Shown piece by piece: positions 37,216 through 49,590 of a stretch of DNA of 64,000 nucleotides (positions are counted from its first letter, which is position 1; each line of letters begins with the position of its first letter). The notes under the pieces are model-generated. The model did not search any database. It saw only the letters and a list, made by a program, of their open reading frames with translations, and was not told the origin of the DNA. A program made the position numbers and the translations under genes. The DNA is from Lophius americanus (taxonomy: Eukaryota > Chordata > Actinopteri > Lophiiformes > Lophiidae). The stretch is from the NCBI GenBank assembly GCA_037951165.1, contig JBBDHG010000011.1, positions 1,825,001 to 1,889,000 on the forward strand. The letters run 5' to 3'.

Positions 37216-37930
37216 CTCCCTTGCTACAAGGTAAACCAGACAAACACAAAGCTAACAGGCCGGTCCCTGGAGAACTGCCTGCATACAAAGTGATGATAAG
37301 TGATTTCAGAAGGGTTGTGTGTTCAGATCCAACCCCTCCTTCCCAATCCCTGGGCGTGCCTTTGAGCTACAGCGCCGCCAGCTGCGCGCTGCTCTACTCT
37401 CGCCTCAAGGGTGGGGGGTGGAAAAATTATTATTGAACAACAGTTTTGCAAGTGGAGCAACTACAGTGTTCGTTGAGAGTAATCGCAATTGAAACTTCTA
37501 ATACCACTTGAAAACGAGAAGCGACTGTTTTCAAAATGAGTTATATTAATGAGAAAGAAAACAATCTAACCGGACTAGGCTCTTAATACGGACTGCCACG
37601 CTACACATATTTAATATATTCCTCCGTGGTGAGAGATTCGGAGATGTGCTGAGCCGGTTGCTGCAGCGTTTTGTGTCCTTCCTCCAGATAGTGGGAAATG
37701 GAGCAAACCAAACAGTTCACTGAAAGGACCACATGGTGTGTCTGACCCTTGACCCAGCTTGCATACTTTCATGGCCGGCTACTTTTGTCCTTCTTGGCCA
37801 TGGCATTTACTGGAAACAAACTTTCACGGATGGCTTCCTCAAGATTAAATGTTGACTCTCCACCACTGACAATTTACCTCAAGTTTGCTCCTGACAGCAG
37901 GAGCTGGTGAGTAAACACAGCCAGCTACAT

Positions 37931-37974
37931 AGGAGGAGGAGGAGGAGGAGTAGGAGGGGGAGTAGGTGGGGGTC
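37931..37974. repeat. GGA-rich simple repeat
   Basis: AGG/GGA trinucleotide run with T interruptions; it gives poly-Pro and poly-Arg frames that are not genes. Confidence 0.9.
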
Positions 37975-40258
37975 TAAGCATGCTGAGCCTGGAGGACACA
38001 ACCAGTGCAATCATCAAGCCGCCACTAATGCAGCGTCCGTCAGGAGGCTGATGGATTCCATTAATAAAGGACCTTTGGAGTTGTATACTCTGTTGGGCGT
38101 GTACTCCTTCACTGAGACCAAATAATATTGACCTAATCATTCTCCACCCCTCCAGCGCTGATGCAGAACCTGAAATACCCATTGTTATTTATCCCATAAT
38201 GAGATGTTGACATTTACAGATAAATTGAAGGAAGAGCCACAACAATGCTGCTGTGCGACTAAATTGTAATTTTAGAAACAAATAAATGTTGTCAACTAGT
38301 TTTTTTAATAACCAAAAGGGGCCAGAACTTAATTGAAATGACCCGAACACAACTAGCGCATAATTATTTTCCTTTGTGACACTGACAAAACAAAAATAAT
38401 TATTCTTTTTTTAAGAGTTCCTGCACAGACTAATAACTAACATCGGTTGTAAAGATATTAATAAAGCATCTAACACAAAAGTGTTAGATAAGGTTCCAAA
38501 CCGTCATGCAACCCTAGAAGGAAGAGGTCTCCGCCATGACCCTTCTCTTAAGCCCACCTGGGGGTCACGGAGCGGTGGGAAGCAAAAACATCTCCTGGAC
38601 CCAAATGTCACATCGTCCAAACACGAGGACGTGTCATCAGATTCGTTTCCGCCTTACCGCCGCTGAAGGGTAATGAGGTAGTTCTAAAGCAGGGGCTGAG
38701 GAGATTCACCTTGAAATTGAAAAGGCTCCGTCCATCACAGGTAACACGCCTTCAAAGCTGGACAATCAGTGTTAATTCATAGAGATGAATTTACATCTAA
38801 TCTTAGTCTTGTCTAAAAAAAATTTTTTTTTTTAATTATGACTAATAATTATGTATTATTCTTCTTCATTGTTTTTTTTTGTCTCGTTTCAGTCAGTTAC
38901 AATTGTATATTCTGAGGCTATCATTAACTTTTCATCCAGTCTAGACAAAAAACAATTATTTTGTCATTTTACTCCAGATTGAGTTATTCCTCATCAGATT
39001 TATCTGATGGAAAACAGGTTCAATCCTTAATACTTTAATGTTCTCATAACAAACAAACGAACATCCAGTCATGTAACAAACCCTGATAGGCATATCTATT
39101 TTTACCACGCTCATCTTGATTCCGGCGAGCTTTGTTTCTTGTCCGTTTGCGGTTTGAGAATGGGTTGCCTTCGACAAATTATTGGCTTCACCACATAAAA
39201 TTGTGAGACTCTAGGCGCCAACTTTCCTGAGGGAACAAGCTACTAGATGGTCCCATTAGTCTTCAAGCCCTTTACACAGGTATGAAGAGTGATGTGCACC
39301 CCGGGACCGCTGCAAGCCTCCATCAAAGTTTCCCCAGATGTCGTCTTCCATCCTCTGGGACCTATTATATGTACTCATGCTCCACCTCCCCACTGTATTG
39401 GATGAGATGGTGGTGCAGCGGTGGACTGCACCTCAGCCGGCGCAGCATACGCCAATGAAGGAAATATTTGCCAGGAGAAAATAAAGGAGACTTAGATTCT
39501 CGTCTTTTTTAGCATCGACTATATTACATGTTGATTTAGTCTCAGTCGTTCGTTATTGGGATTTCGTCATTGCATTTACAATTAATTAAAATGTACTTAT
39601 ACAATCAATGACAATCAATGTCCCTGTCGTGGTAGAAATTGAAAGTTGTATTGCTTCATCTGTTCTGTCTTTGTCATATTAATGAGAAATATATATCCGT
39701 GACCTCAGGAGGTATCATCATGTGACTGTTTGAGCCAATCAGATCGCACTTTCTGTTTACGATTGACATGATCTCCACGTTCTGTGATGCTCTGAAGGAG
39801 GCCACTGGGCCGAAACGATAGCAAAATAAATTGGTGTTATTGAGTTCCGTCAACTTTCACAGGAATTTTGTTTGTGTTACTTTTTCACCTTTGGATACTC
39901 AACATTTGGATTATATGTTCTGATAGAGCACAAAAAAACAAAAACACTGGGGCGTTGCATCCAAAGATCTTACACAATATCTGTGTCTCCTTTGTCTTTT
40001 GAGAAACACAACGTAAGATTAGTTGAGCATAGTGTCATAAATTCTTCCTGCAGTTTCGTCCAAAAATGGACTATTCATTCACAGCGAGTCTTGTGATTTT
40101 CATGAAGAGGGGAGGGTCTATCATGGGGTGGATTAATCTCTGAACTGAAGCGCCCCAGATGAAACAACGCTGTTGGTTGATTATGTTACATTTCAAGACC
40201 CGATCATCGGCCCTCACCTCTATATCGGATAAAAAAATGGGGCTGAAATCAAATGTTA

Positions 40259-40336
40259 CTGATGCATGCCGGGAGAAAGGGGCTAGCCCATTTTGTTCGA
40301 TCCCACAAAAATACTACTGATGGAAAGGTTTCAGAA
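40259..40336 (+). mobile_element. Tc1-like transposase fragment
   Basis: GATGCATGCCGGGAGAAAGG, GGCTAGCCC, TTCGATCCCACAAAAATACT follow the region of the Tc1-like transposase just after the DNA-binding domain (ARGERRLARLVRSHRRAT type). Small and dead. Confidence 0.65.
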
Positions 40337-43168
40337 CTCGGTACATTGCAGAGCTGGTGATTCTATCATGCAGCTAATTTAAATTTTATTGTTGAACAGT
40401 GTATATAGTGTCCTCCCAAGTGTGTTGAAGGTTTTCTAACATTGTGTGTAGAAACTATCGGAACCAAGACAAGCACTGTGTGCTTTAAGATATTTAGGAG
40501 ATAGAAATGCTGTCCATAGTTCTTTCACCAATATTGTTCATTTTCATGGACATAAACAGGAAGAATAGAAAGTAGGATGTTTCCTATAGTGTCTATTGAG
40601 ACAAAGACCCTATTTGTGCAAGACTGTTATGCAAGAAGTGTTACGTGAAGTTCAGTGCAACTCTCAGAATTTCAAATCTCACAATAAGCCACAAAACGAA
40701 CATTACAAGGTGAGAGTCGTACACTCATCCTTCAGGATCCCGAGATGTTCCCAGTCCAGATGAGATCTATAAATACAAATAAATATTTGTTTATTTTTGG
40801 TTTCATAAATGGGATCCCACATACTCTCCTGGTTGATAAGGCTGCAGAAATACGTACGTAATTGTCCTGAACAGTCATTAAAATGAATCGTGAAAGCTTA
40901 CGGTGATAAGGAAGCATTTCTTGTTCTGTACTGGGTTTGTTCATGTAAAGTCACAGAAAGAGTTTTGTCAAGAATGAAATTAGACAAGTCCAAGTTGAAC
41001 TCCTTTCTCACCTCCCACTATGATGTGGGTGTGAATGTCAGACTGTCAGCTTTCTGGAAGTCTCGGAAATGGTTTTGACACTGGATCACCCCTCATATCA
41101 CATCGGAGAGATGTACGATGATGAAGCTGTTCTGAAGCTCTGAGACCATGCCTAACTCCATAAGCTGATCTGATGGAGTGTTCTGGCCCCTCTAGGGTCC
41201 ACTTCCCCAACAATGTGCCCCCGTGAGGCGTTCAGTACACTTTGAAGTAGTTTGAAGCTGAGTTTAAAATGACATGGTGGACGGTGGTGAGCAGAGAAAT
41301 ACTAAATCACTGGAGAACCCTTCCTAGTGTGCAATGTTTATACTCTATAATTTAAAGAAACCATTTGTCGCAGTATATGGGCTGAAGTGAGCTCGGCCCA
41401 GGAGTCAGGAAAGTTCAATTGTTTATTTATTTCCATCTGTCTACCCACATGGTCCCACTTAATTTCACTGGCTTGATGATGACAAAATTCCAAACACTAG
41501 GAAGATTGAGGACGCTATACAAGATCAGATATTTCCGAATGAAACTTTTTTTTTCCCTACACTTTTTACACCAAATAATAATAATGAGAGGGGGAAAAAA
41601 AATGAAACCATTAAAAGCATAGTTAGGGTGCTTTTCTGTTAATTGAGGCCATTTGTCATGTTGGAGGTGATGGAGTAAAGATAGAGATGTGCACTCTGCT
41701 AAATGCTGACAGCTGAAGACGATTCTTCTGCCCGTCTTTGATTAACAACAATGGCCTTCCCTTAAGATGTATGGCAGCTTGTGTGATGCTCAGCACACTG
41801 AAGGGGTTGACGGCCATCGCACACGCTCTCACTTCAAACTACTCAAGGTTGGGTAGTAGCTTCAAGTCGTATTGTTATTATTAAGTCTTGAGTTTTTCAA
41901 GGTCTTTCTTTTCTCACTTTGAGTAAGGGTCTTGAAGTCGTCTTTAGACTCACATGACTTCTTCTGACGTTCAACTATAAAAAAACATTAAAAAAAAAAC
42001 GTTAAAACAAACTCCTAACACTATACCAGAATATTCCGTCGTAAGTGGCCGCCGTGCTTTGAGCCGACAAAGATTTGAAGTTATCAGGTGAACCTTTCTT
42101 TTGTTGCGCTGTTAATATTAAAGAACAATTGGTTAAAGAGCCATAAAAAAAAATAGAAAACGACTGATCTAAAAGAGTTGCTTTTGATGTATGACCTCAG
42201 CTCTTGCCTTTAATTCTGAGAAGGAAGAACCTGTAGAATCCATCTGTGCTACCAGCAGACGATGAGCTTAAAGCTGCATTCTGTGCTTCGGCTCAAACTG
42301 TTAAATATTTCAGCCTTCCCAATCCAAATGTCGTGTAACGCAAGTATGTCACGTAGAAACTGCATATCCACTAAACCATCCGGACTCCTTTGTATTCAAC
42401 AAACTATAAAAACGGAGCACAACATGAAACAGTCCGGCTTCCATTCACTCCTCATTTATTCAGATCTTTGCCTCTTCTTCATGTCCAAGCAAGTATTTAC
42501 ACCTGAGACCATAAACGACCTGAGTTAGACCTCCCTCAACTCAGCCAATCATCCTTCTTGTATTTTCCTTCTTTGTGATGAGCTGCAGGTTCTGATGGAG
42601 TATTGCTTGTTGTTGACTAACTGTTAATGACCATTAGATTGGTAAACTACAGCGGCGTTGCTGTTAGTGGACCCATTTCGCTCCATTATTTGCAGCAAAT
42701 TGCAAATTATGATGGGATTTTGTAGCTTAATTAATTCATACATAAATGGTGCACGCTTTGATCCTCTGATCCGACCCACAGTTTTGTGCATTAAACATGA
42801 TGTGTGGTAAAGTGGTGTGGGTTTTTGTGTGCTGGTGTATTACACATGGTGTAAATGCTGAATATTTTATGCGATATCTACATATTTGAGTATTGGATTT
42901 TAACACATTTTATTAAATGGAACGATTGATTTGACATTTACTAAAAATGCCACCCAATTTAAATTCCAGTTTAATGAATTTTGTGAAGTATCAACACACT
43001 TAGGTAGTTATTATAATGTAATTACTACCTAATCATGTTGGATTTTTGCAGTTAAACCCTCCAGCCATTCTAAAATACATATATTATATACATTTGTTTT
43101 CTATCAGTTGATCATCTATGCTCCTACAGGTCCATCCTTAACCGCAATGCTCTTTTTTCTTCCACCAG
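40337..43168. other. Unassigned intronic DNA upstream of the EC1 exon
   Basis: No gene or recognised repeat apart from simple tracts. Ends with the pyrimidine-rich acceptor tract at 43149-43168. Confidence 0.45.
43149..43168 (+). promoter_or_regulatory. 3' splice site of the EC1 exon
   Basis: Pyrimidine-rich tract (GCTCTTTTTTCTTCCACCAG) ending in AG directly before the phase-0 codon for Leu. No competing AG lies within the tract. Confidence 0.9.
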
Positions 43169-43463
43169 CTACACTCCGATGTGGACAAAGGAGACGGCAA
43201 GGTCAAATATGTGTTATCCGGTGAGGGCGCCACCTCCATCTTCACCATTGATGAGAACACAGGAGACATCCATGCCACAAAGCGTCTTGATCGGGAGGCA
43301 CAAGCCTACTATACCCTTCAGGCTCAAGCTGTGGACCGAATCACCAATTTACCTGTAGAGCCCAGGTCAGAATTTGTGGTCAAGGTCCAGGACATCAATG
43401 ATAACGAGCCAAAGTTTCTCGATGGGCCGTACTTAGCTGGGGTACCAGAGATGTCACCGTTAG
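43169..43463 (+). CDS. cdh7: Type II cadherin exon encoding most of EC1 (probably cadherin-7)
   Basis: Internal coding exon of a classical type II cadherin, a single-pass membrane protein giving calcium-dependent homophilic cell adhesion. It starts after a pyrimidine-rich tract and AG (43167-43168) and ends before a GTAAGC donor. It reads 98 whole codons plus one base with no stop. It opens LHSDVDKGDG, the EC1 stretch after the adhesive N-terminal strand. Then come IDENTGDIHATKRLDRE (calcium-binding LDRE, residues 40-43), a YYTL strand, and the EC1-EC2 linker DINDNEPKF (residues 75-83) with the DxNDN calcium motif. It ends VPEMSPL, the first strand of EC2. The 295-bp length and phase 0 to 1 fit the type II cadherin exon as I recall it. 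GEGATSIF, ATKRLDRE and FLDGPYLAG favour CDH7 over CDH12, CDH18 or CDH20 from memory; the family is certain, the paralog less so. The tryptophan-bearing upstream exon was not found. Confidence 0.93.
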
Positions 43464-45654
43464 GTAAGCCATTTGTCTTGAAAATAACCTCATAGGAGTT
43501 CATTCTTTACTATTATTATCTTCATCCTTTCTTACACAAGCCTGCTTTTGACTTGCTTTTCATCTTTTTCCCACCAAACTGAATTTCATTGCTCAGTCTT
43601 TAGGTCTTGGGGGCAATCAGCGAGTTCAATTCTCGATACAAGCTAATCACATTTGACCAGTTTAAACTACATGAAGTTTAGTGGGGACCTTCTCTCAGAG
43701 CCTGCATTTTTCTGATTCTTTTCACTGCAATTGTGCAAATCTTTAGCCACTAGACCATGAACTTTTCTCCTTTTGAGGTAGGAATCATCTTAGGAGATAA
43801 GAAACTTTGATTCCGTTTTTGAATGTGCCTTTGGAACTTTGGAAAAGGCAAGACCATTAATTTTGTAGAAAATTTCAGATTTTGAAAGTACAAAAAAACA
43901 CTTTGCATACAATTGCTGAATATAAAAGTACAAACAAATACAAAGGAGTCACAAACATTTGACATAAAAGGACCTTGTATGTTGTAGAGGGAGGAGGCAA
44001 GCATTTGTAGCATTTGTTGTTTTTTTATTGGAACAGTATCCCATTCTTTAGTTATTTATTGGATTTAGACAATATAGGCTTTACAATGCTTGAATTTACT
44101 TCAGTAGTTAGAAGATTTCTTATTTTATTTGCCACTTGGGGTCTTTCAATTGAATTGAATTTCATCGAAACAATGAAAAGAAGAAGATATGGAAACGGGG
44201 GGGATGGGAGCTTCTGTTTTAGCTTTCATACAACCATTATTGCAGACGGAAATCCATATGATGGACTCAGTTACAACGTTTCCAGACAAAGGAATGTTTT
44301 AAAGTTTAATTAATTTACAACCAACAACCCAGCAACATATATCCTAAAGTCTAGTCATTTTCAGACATTTTTATGATGAGATTGTATTTATTAGATCTTT
44401 ATACCAGGTTTGCAGCCATTTTTAGCTTGTGGGGCTAAATGCTAACACCATATAACATGACATTTTATTTAAAAATGTGTAGCGATCACAAAATGAAGCC
44501 ATTTTCAAAGCTGAGGCGTAAGTCAACGTCATTTTATTCTGCTGATATTTTACAGATTTGTGTATTATAGGAATTAAACATGACCAATGTCACGGCAAAT
44601 CCTCATGAGGGAACCATCAATAAGTTAACCGCTTATAAGGTATATCATTACGAGGCACTCACGATTTTGCTAAATTGAAATAAGTTCTATTCTGCTATAA
44701 TGCAATCATGGTCTACATATTTCAGTCAGGACAAAATGTTGCGTAAACTGTCAGTATTTATTTTATCAGTCTGAAATTTTGTCCTGGAGGGAGCAATCAT
44801 ATCGGACTCCTTCCTAAAAAGGCTGCCTCTTCCTGCATGGTAAAGATTACCTCCAAGGTTTGAATGGGTCCTGCTCCGGCTCAAAATGCAAGTAAATGCA
44901 AATGAGCCACAACAACATCTTGAGGCTTTTCATTGTAGCAGGTGTTTGAGCGAGTGAAAGTGACCTCCACATTAACAAATCATTATGTGCGTGCTCTTTA
45001 TATGGAAATTAACATGCCACTCCAAATATTTCATCAGTTTACCAAAGCGGGCTTTAGGTTTGTTTCCACTCTCCGCCACGAGTGCCAGCTCTCCATCAAA
45101 AGTTCTTCATATCGCGCCAATGTTTCCAATATGCTATTTCATGGTGTTTTTAAGTCTGACTCAGTTTATTGTAATGTGAAGTCTGGTGCTCCTTCATTTA
45201 CATATTTATCACCGCACATATGGCAGCACAGACCTCTAGGCTTAGAAATGTTGATGAGTGACACAAAACACACTCAAGCAGACGTAAGGTCTGAATCAGA
45301 CTTGGCCGGAGGCATGTTTTCCACAAATTCGGCTCGCAGTTGGTATTAGCCGGTGCTTACAAGAAGCTCCCTGCTGGAAATGTCTCTGAAAATGTATTTT
45401 ATTAGGCAAACACATTTCTATCCTCAACTTCCTCCAGCTTCCCAGGGGGATTCCGAAGGCACTCCAAGGCATCCTGGGAGCCAGTCACAAGTGAAACCGG
45501 ACTAATGACATGTGAACAGAAATGAATATGTTGATTGACAGAAAAAGGTCATAAGAGGTCTCCATTTGATTGAAAATAATACAAATATGAGGTTTGAGAC
45601 ATTTAAGCCTTGAGACAATGTGACTAATACATTGATAGTATGCAGACTCCATCA
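43464..45654. other. Unassigned intronic DNA
   Basis: No gene recognised. The 135-codon frame at 44942-45349 has no domain signal or splice context. Confidence 0.45.
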
Positions 45655-45840
45655 TGCCTAGGCCTATGCTCTCCTGCCTGACAGCAATGGTATATCCCCC
45701 CTAAAGTCCCCAATCGCCTGCATTGTACAAGCAATCCCCCTAATTGACCTCTCTAATTAAACGCAAAGTTTTATCCGCAGTTTTTTTAACAATATAAAAA
45801 TTCCCTCCAGTGAGCAAATTCAACTTATGAGAGTAACATA
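45655..45840 (-). repeat. R1 copy, terminal part, next to a LINE
   Basis: Minus orientation, starting at the family terminus CCTAGGCCTATGCTCTCC, then AAGTCCCCAATCGCCTGC and TTGTACAAGCAATCCCCC, and the module start with CCAGTGAGCAAA. It is cut off where the LINE begins. Confidence 0.78.
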
Positions 45841-45884
45841 TGATATCGAAAGTTAACTCCAACTGAAGCGGTCTTTACTTGACC

Positions 45885-47275
45885 TAAATGTTTTAAATGA
45901 CTTTCAGTGTGGTTTTACAAAAGGGCACAGTGGCTTAACTGCCAAAACTCAAATTACATCATTGAAGCCTTGGACATAAAACACAAATGTGCTCCTTATT
46001 TGCCAACCTTTTCTAAGGTGCTTTATTCACTGCTTTATTCCATGTACTGCTGATGGCTTCAGTCCAAAAGCTGTGAAATGGTTCACAGAGTACTTTGCTG
46101 ATCAGAGACAATGTGTTAATGCAGTGGGACACACATCTGAATTTCTTTAAACAACTAATGGTGTCCCACGAGGTTTGTTTTTGGGACCTAAGTTGTTACA
46201 AAGTAAACAAGTGCTTTACATGATGAGCAGTGAAGAAGGGGCTGAAACAGGACTGATGTGGTCTTGTGCTCTACAGTTTGTTAAAACCCGAGCTGCAGCA
46301 TTCTGAACAAGCTGGAGACTTGAAGGTGCTTTTTTTAATCTTAAACCTCAATACAAAGAATTATAGTACTCCAGACGAGATGAAATGAAAGGATTGAGGA
46401 TCTTCTCCAAAGATCTGCGTAATTATATTATAACAAAGACCTATTTCTACGCTGATGACACAGGATTTATATAAAAACGCTCCCACCATATCTCAGACGC
46501 TGCTGGAGCTTCAGATTGCACTTGATAATCTGCTCCACTGAAGTTAAAGTTGGTTTTAAATGTTCCAAAAATGAAGTTCATGGTCATCTCAAAAGCTCAC
46601 ACTCACAACTGATCGATGATTCAAGCATTATCACATCTGATATCCTATCGAAAGGTTCACATCTTACTAGTGACAAATGACAAGTGAAACTAAAAACGAG
46701 GATTGGATTTTATTTAAGAAATAAATCTTGTTTAATTTTATCACAAGGAAAAGAGTTGTGGAAGCCACCTTTATGCCTGTATCTGTTATGGTGACATATT
46801 TTACATGCATGCAGCCTTGTCTGTTCTTCGTGAAGTTAATTCGGCGTACCATTCATCTCTACGTTTAATTGCAAATGAAAGTCTATCATTCACAACTGCG
46901 TTATTTATGATTTAATGGGTTGGAGCTCACTGAATGCAGCCCTGGTACATTGGTACATGTTTATCTATAAAGCAATAGTGAGTAACCTTCCAGCTTACCT
47001 CAGTGCCCTTCTCTGATTCAACACCTGTAACCAGTTACGCCTTTCTAAGTGGCTACTTTTTTCATTCGCCCTGCGTTTCAACAGACTTGGAAAAACTGCC
47101 TTCTCCTACTCTTCATCATCGACTTGGGTAAACTTACAAATTACCTAAAATTTGATTCCCTTATATCAATTGAAAAATTTAAAAGAACGATAAAGAATGT
47201 GCTGATGGAGACTTTTTTCTTGAGAGAGCACTATGAGTGGCTAGTCTTTTTTGTTGCTTAATTCTGAATTTTTGT
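45885..47275 (+). mobile_element. Decayed L2/CR1-like LINE (reverse transcriptase to C-terminus)
   Basis: The plus strand preserves, across frameshifts and stops, the LINE ORF2 order: FQCGFTKGHS near 45910; WFTEYFADQRQCV near 46080; NGVPRGLFLGPK near 46160; the catalytic box YADDTG near 46455; LKLVLNVPK near 46540; RIGFYLRNKSC near 46700; a YGDIFYMHAA block near 46790; and VSNLPAYLSAL then RLGKTAFSYSSS near 46985-47120. A foreign block of about 250 bp separates GVPRG from YADD. It cannot encode a working enzyme. Both ends abut R1 copies. Confidence 0.85.
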
Positions 47276-47294
47276 ATTACTTGTTGTATTTCTA

Positions 47295-47865
47295 GTATTT
47301 GGACCCGTCATGGACTCGTCATCGCCGCCGCGTCCTCAGATCCTTTGTGTTAACGTCATGACTCAAAAACTATCCCATGTATCATTTTCAAATGTTGTAC
47401 CAACATAGACTTGGTGAGAGGAAAAACTGGATTGATTTTGGTAAAGGTTTGCTCAGATTTAGTCCAAATTAGGTGCATTTGAATCGATGTTACGATATCT
47501 ATCTTATAAATATCAAATTTTAGACTAATAGTTATATTTTACTCATAAGGGGAGCTTTCTAAAAAAGCAATTTCTTAGGACCTAAATTCCTAACTGTTGG
47601 TCCAATTTAGTCCAAATTTGGTGCTTATTAATCAACTTGAGGAAATCCATCTTGTTTAAGTAATATTTAACCCATATTTTGGTCTAATAATTCATATTTT
47701 TCTCACTTCGGGGAGATTTTTTTCATTAAAAATACTGTGGAAATAACTTGATTATTGATAATTTGAGGGGCTCTATTGAGGGGATTGCTTGTACAACGAT
47801 GGGGATTGGGGACTTTTCCGGGATAAACCCTTGTTGTCGGGGACGGCAGGATAGGCCTAGTTTTA
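47295..47865 (+). repeat. R1 interspersed repeat, long copy with two modules
   Basis: Plus orientation. 5' block GTCATCGCCGCCG, GTGTTAACGTCATGACTCAA, TTTTCAAATGTTGTACCAAC; GAGGAAAAACTGGATTGATT; two modules (GATTTAGTCCAAATTAGGTG and AATTTAGTCCAAATTTGGTG); then GGGGATTGCTTGTACAACG and the terminus GGGACGGCAGGATAGGCCTA. Confidence 0.87.
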
Positions 47866-49179
47866 AATGTGCGATTGGCTGCTACCTTGGCCAGGTCTCT
47901 CTTGTAAAATAGAGGTTTAATCTCAATGAAATTTCCATGTTAAATTAAGGTACATCAAAAATCAATACATTTCTAGTTAGCGTCATTCGTGTCATGAGTC
48001 TTCTCATTACAGTGACTGTATGAAATCATGACGTTTGTAAAATTCATCTCAGTTTAACGGTGTAACCCTACACGTAAATCGTTAATGCATCACGGCCATG
48101 AAGAGATTGGCAGCTACAAGTCAGCCTCCGAACAATCAAGACAGTGTTTGGAGTAAATCATTCAATCTCTGTCAGATCATTAATGCAGTCTATGAAAACA
48201 GTCCTTGACGAATATATCTTAGAGACAGTTTCTGAAGTATAAAATTAACATATTCTGCTAAAATCTAATCCCTGTTCTATTTGTAAAAAAAATCGAAAGA
48301 TCTGAGATGTTGCCGAGGAATTTGAAAGTGTGGATGTTTTCTCACCAAAGTAAAAAAAGTAATATATAACTATGTAAAGGTAAGCCGCCCCCTCCCTCAA
48401 CAACACAGACACAGTAGCTGGCTACCCCAGAAATAGAATTAAAAAGAATTATTTGATCTAAAATCCCTGGCAAGCCTGAAAACATTTAAAATACACAGGG
48501 GAGAAGAAAATTAAACAGATACCTTCAGAGGAGAAAATCTATTTCCCATGCCAAGACACCTCAGTTGAAATAAGAGTCAAGCGGCCCGCTTTGGGGAATA
48601 AACCTGGCGTTTAAATCAATAGGTTAAGATACTTAAAACTACAAGTTAGGAGTGATTGGTAGGAGAGGGAGTAAACTACCCTATAAATAAAAGTCGTAGA
48701 TACATCGATTAAAACAGGAGCATTGATAAGGAGAGCTATAGAATTAAGGTTATTATATTTGTACTGAAAAGATACATTTTCAAAAGAGTACTGTCTGAGG
48801 CAGGGGTGTGTCCCTTAGGGTGGTAGCTGCGGAACATTGTTTGATTTTATAGATACAAATCACTGCTGACAACAGAAGGTACATACCTTTACTTTTAACA
48901 GTGTAAAGCTACAAATTCCTAATTCAGATTAAGATGGGTTTTTTTCCCAATAGAAAAAGGCTAAAATAGTTGAAAAATACAGAATTTCGTGGTTACTTTT
49001 TGCCATTGAACGCGTTCAGGACAAATCAGTTCTACCAGAACAATATACTGTGTAGTTTAAAATTATATGAAAAGAATTTGATTCTTACATTCTAAACATA
49101 GATTAAAAATTGAAATCTTAGTTAAGCAATTATGTTGCCTAAAATAATGGTTGGTTCTTTAAATACATTTTAGACAAAA
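47866..49179. other. Unassigned intronic DNA
   Basis: No gene or recognisable repeat. Confidence 0.45.
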
Positions 49180-49590
49180 CTATGCCTAAGCTTTAGTCCC
49201 TGTCAGCAAAGGGCATATCTCCAAAAGATCCCTCATCCACTGCATTGGACAGGCAATTTTTTGTGTAAAGAGTGTCTCCTAGTGAGCAACATATGAACTG
49301 CTAGAGTAAGTTATGATAGAAATAAGATAGATATCCCTGAGTGGATTCATATGCATCGTATATGGACTAATTTGGAAAAAAATATTGATAAATTATGGCC
49401 CAAAAATGTTTGAACTAAAGCTCTCCCTAGTGTTAGAAATATACAACAAACCTTCCTCGTACTAAGGTCTATGATGATATGACATTTGAAAATCATAAGT
49501 GACACAGTTTGTGGGTTATCGCGTTAAAACGAATGACCTGCAAACGGCGACAATGACGATTCCATAATATCCCTGACTTTTCAGGGATTG
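49180..49590 (-). repeat. R1 interspersed repeat, near-complete single-module copy
   Basis: Minus orientation. Terminus AACTATGCCTAAGCTTTAG, module (GATTCATATGCATCGTATAT, ATAAATTATGGCCCAAAAAT, AAGCTCTCCCTAGTG), 5' block (ACTAAGGTCTATG, GTTATCGCGTTAAAACG, CAAACGGCGACAATGACG). It ends with CCCTGACTTTTCAGGG at 49567-49582, a 6-bp stem with a 4-base loop. Confidence 0.87.

Larger units (their letters stand above)
36611..40258. other. Unassigned, mostly repeat-free DNA
   Basis: No gene recognised. Holds a long poly-C run (37187-37214), a GGA-rich stretch (37931-37974) and AT tracts at 38815-38835. Confidence 0.4.
1..43168 (+). other. Probable large upstream intron (or 5' flank) of the cadherin gene
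   Basis: The EC1 exon at 43169 begins in phase 0 after an acceptor, so a donor exon must lie upstream. I looked for the type II cadherin exon with the WVWNQFF motif at the start of mature EC1 and did not find it in any plus-strand frame. The whole stretch is therefore probably intronic, although a diverged exon could have been missed. It carries only repeats and anonymous DNA, listed separately. Confidence 0.55.

Noticed and set aside
37081..37436. Proline-rich frames at 37.1-37.4 kb
   Set aside because: The proline runs are the poly-C homopolymer read in two frames.
44942..45349. 135-codon plus frame in the cadherin intron
   Set aside because: No domain signal, no flanking splice sites that keep the cadherin phase, and no similarity to known cadherin segments.
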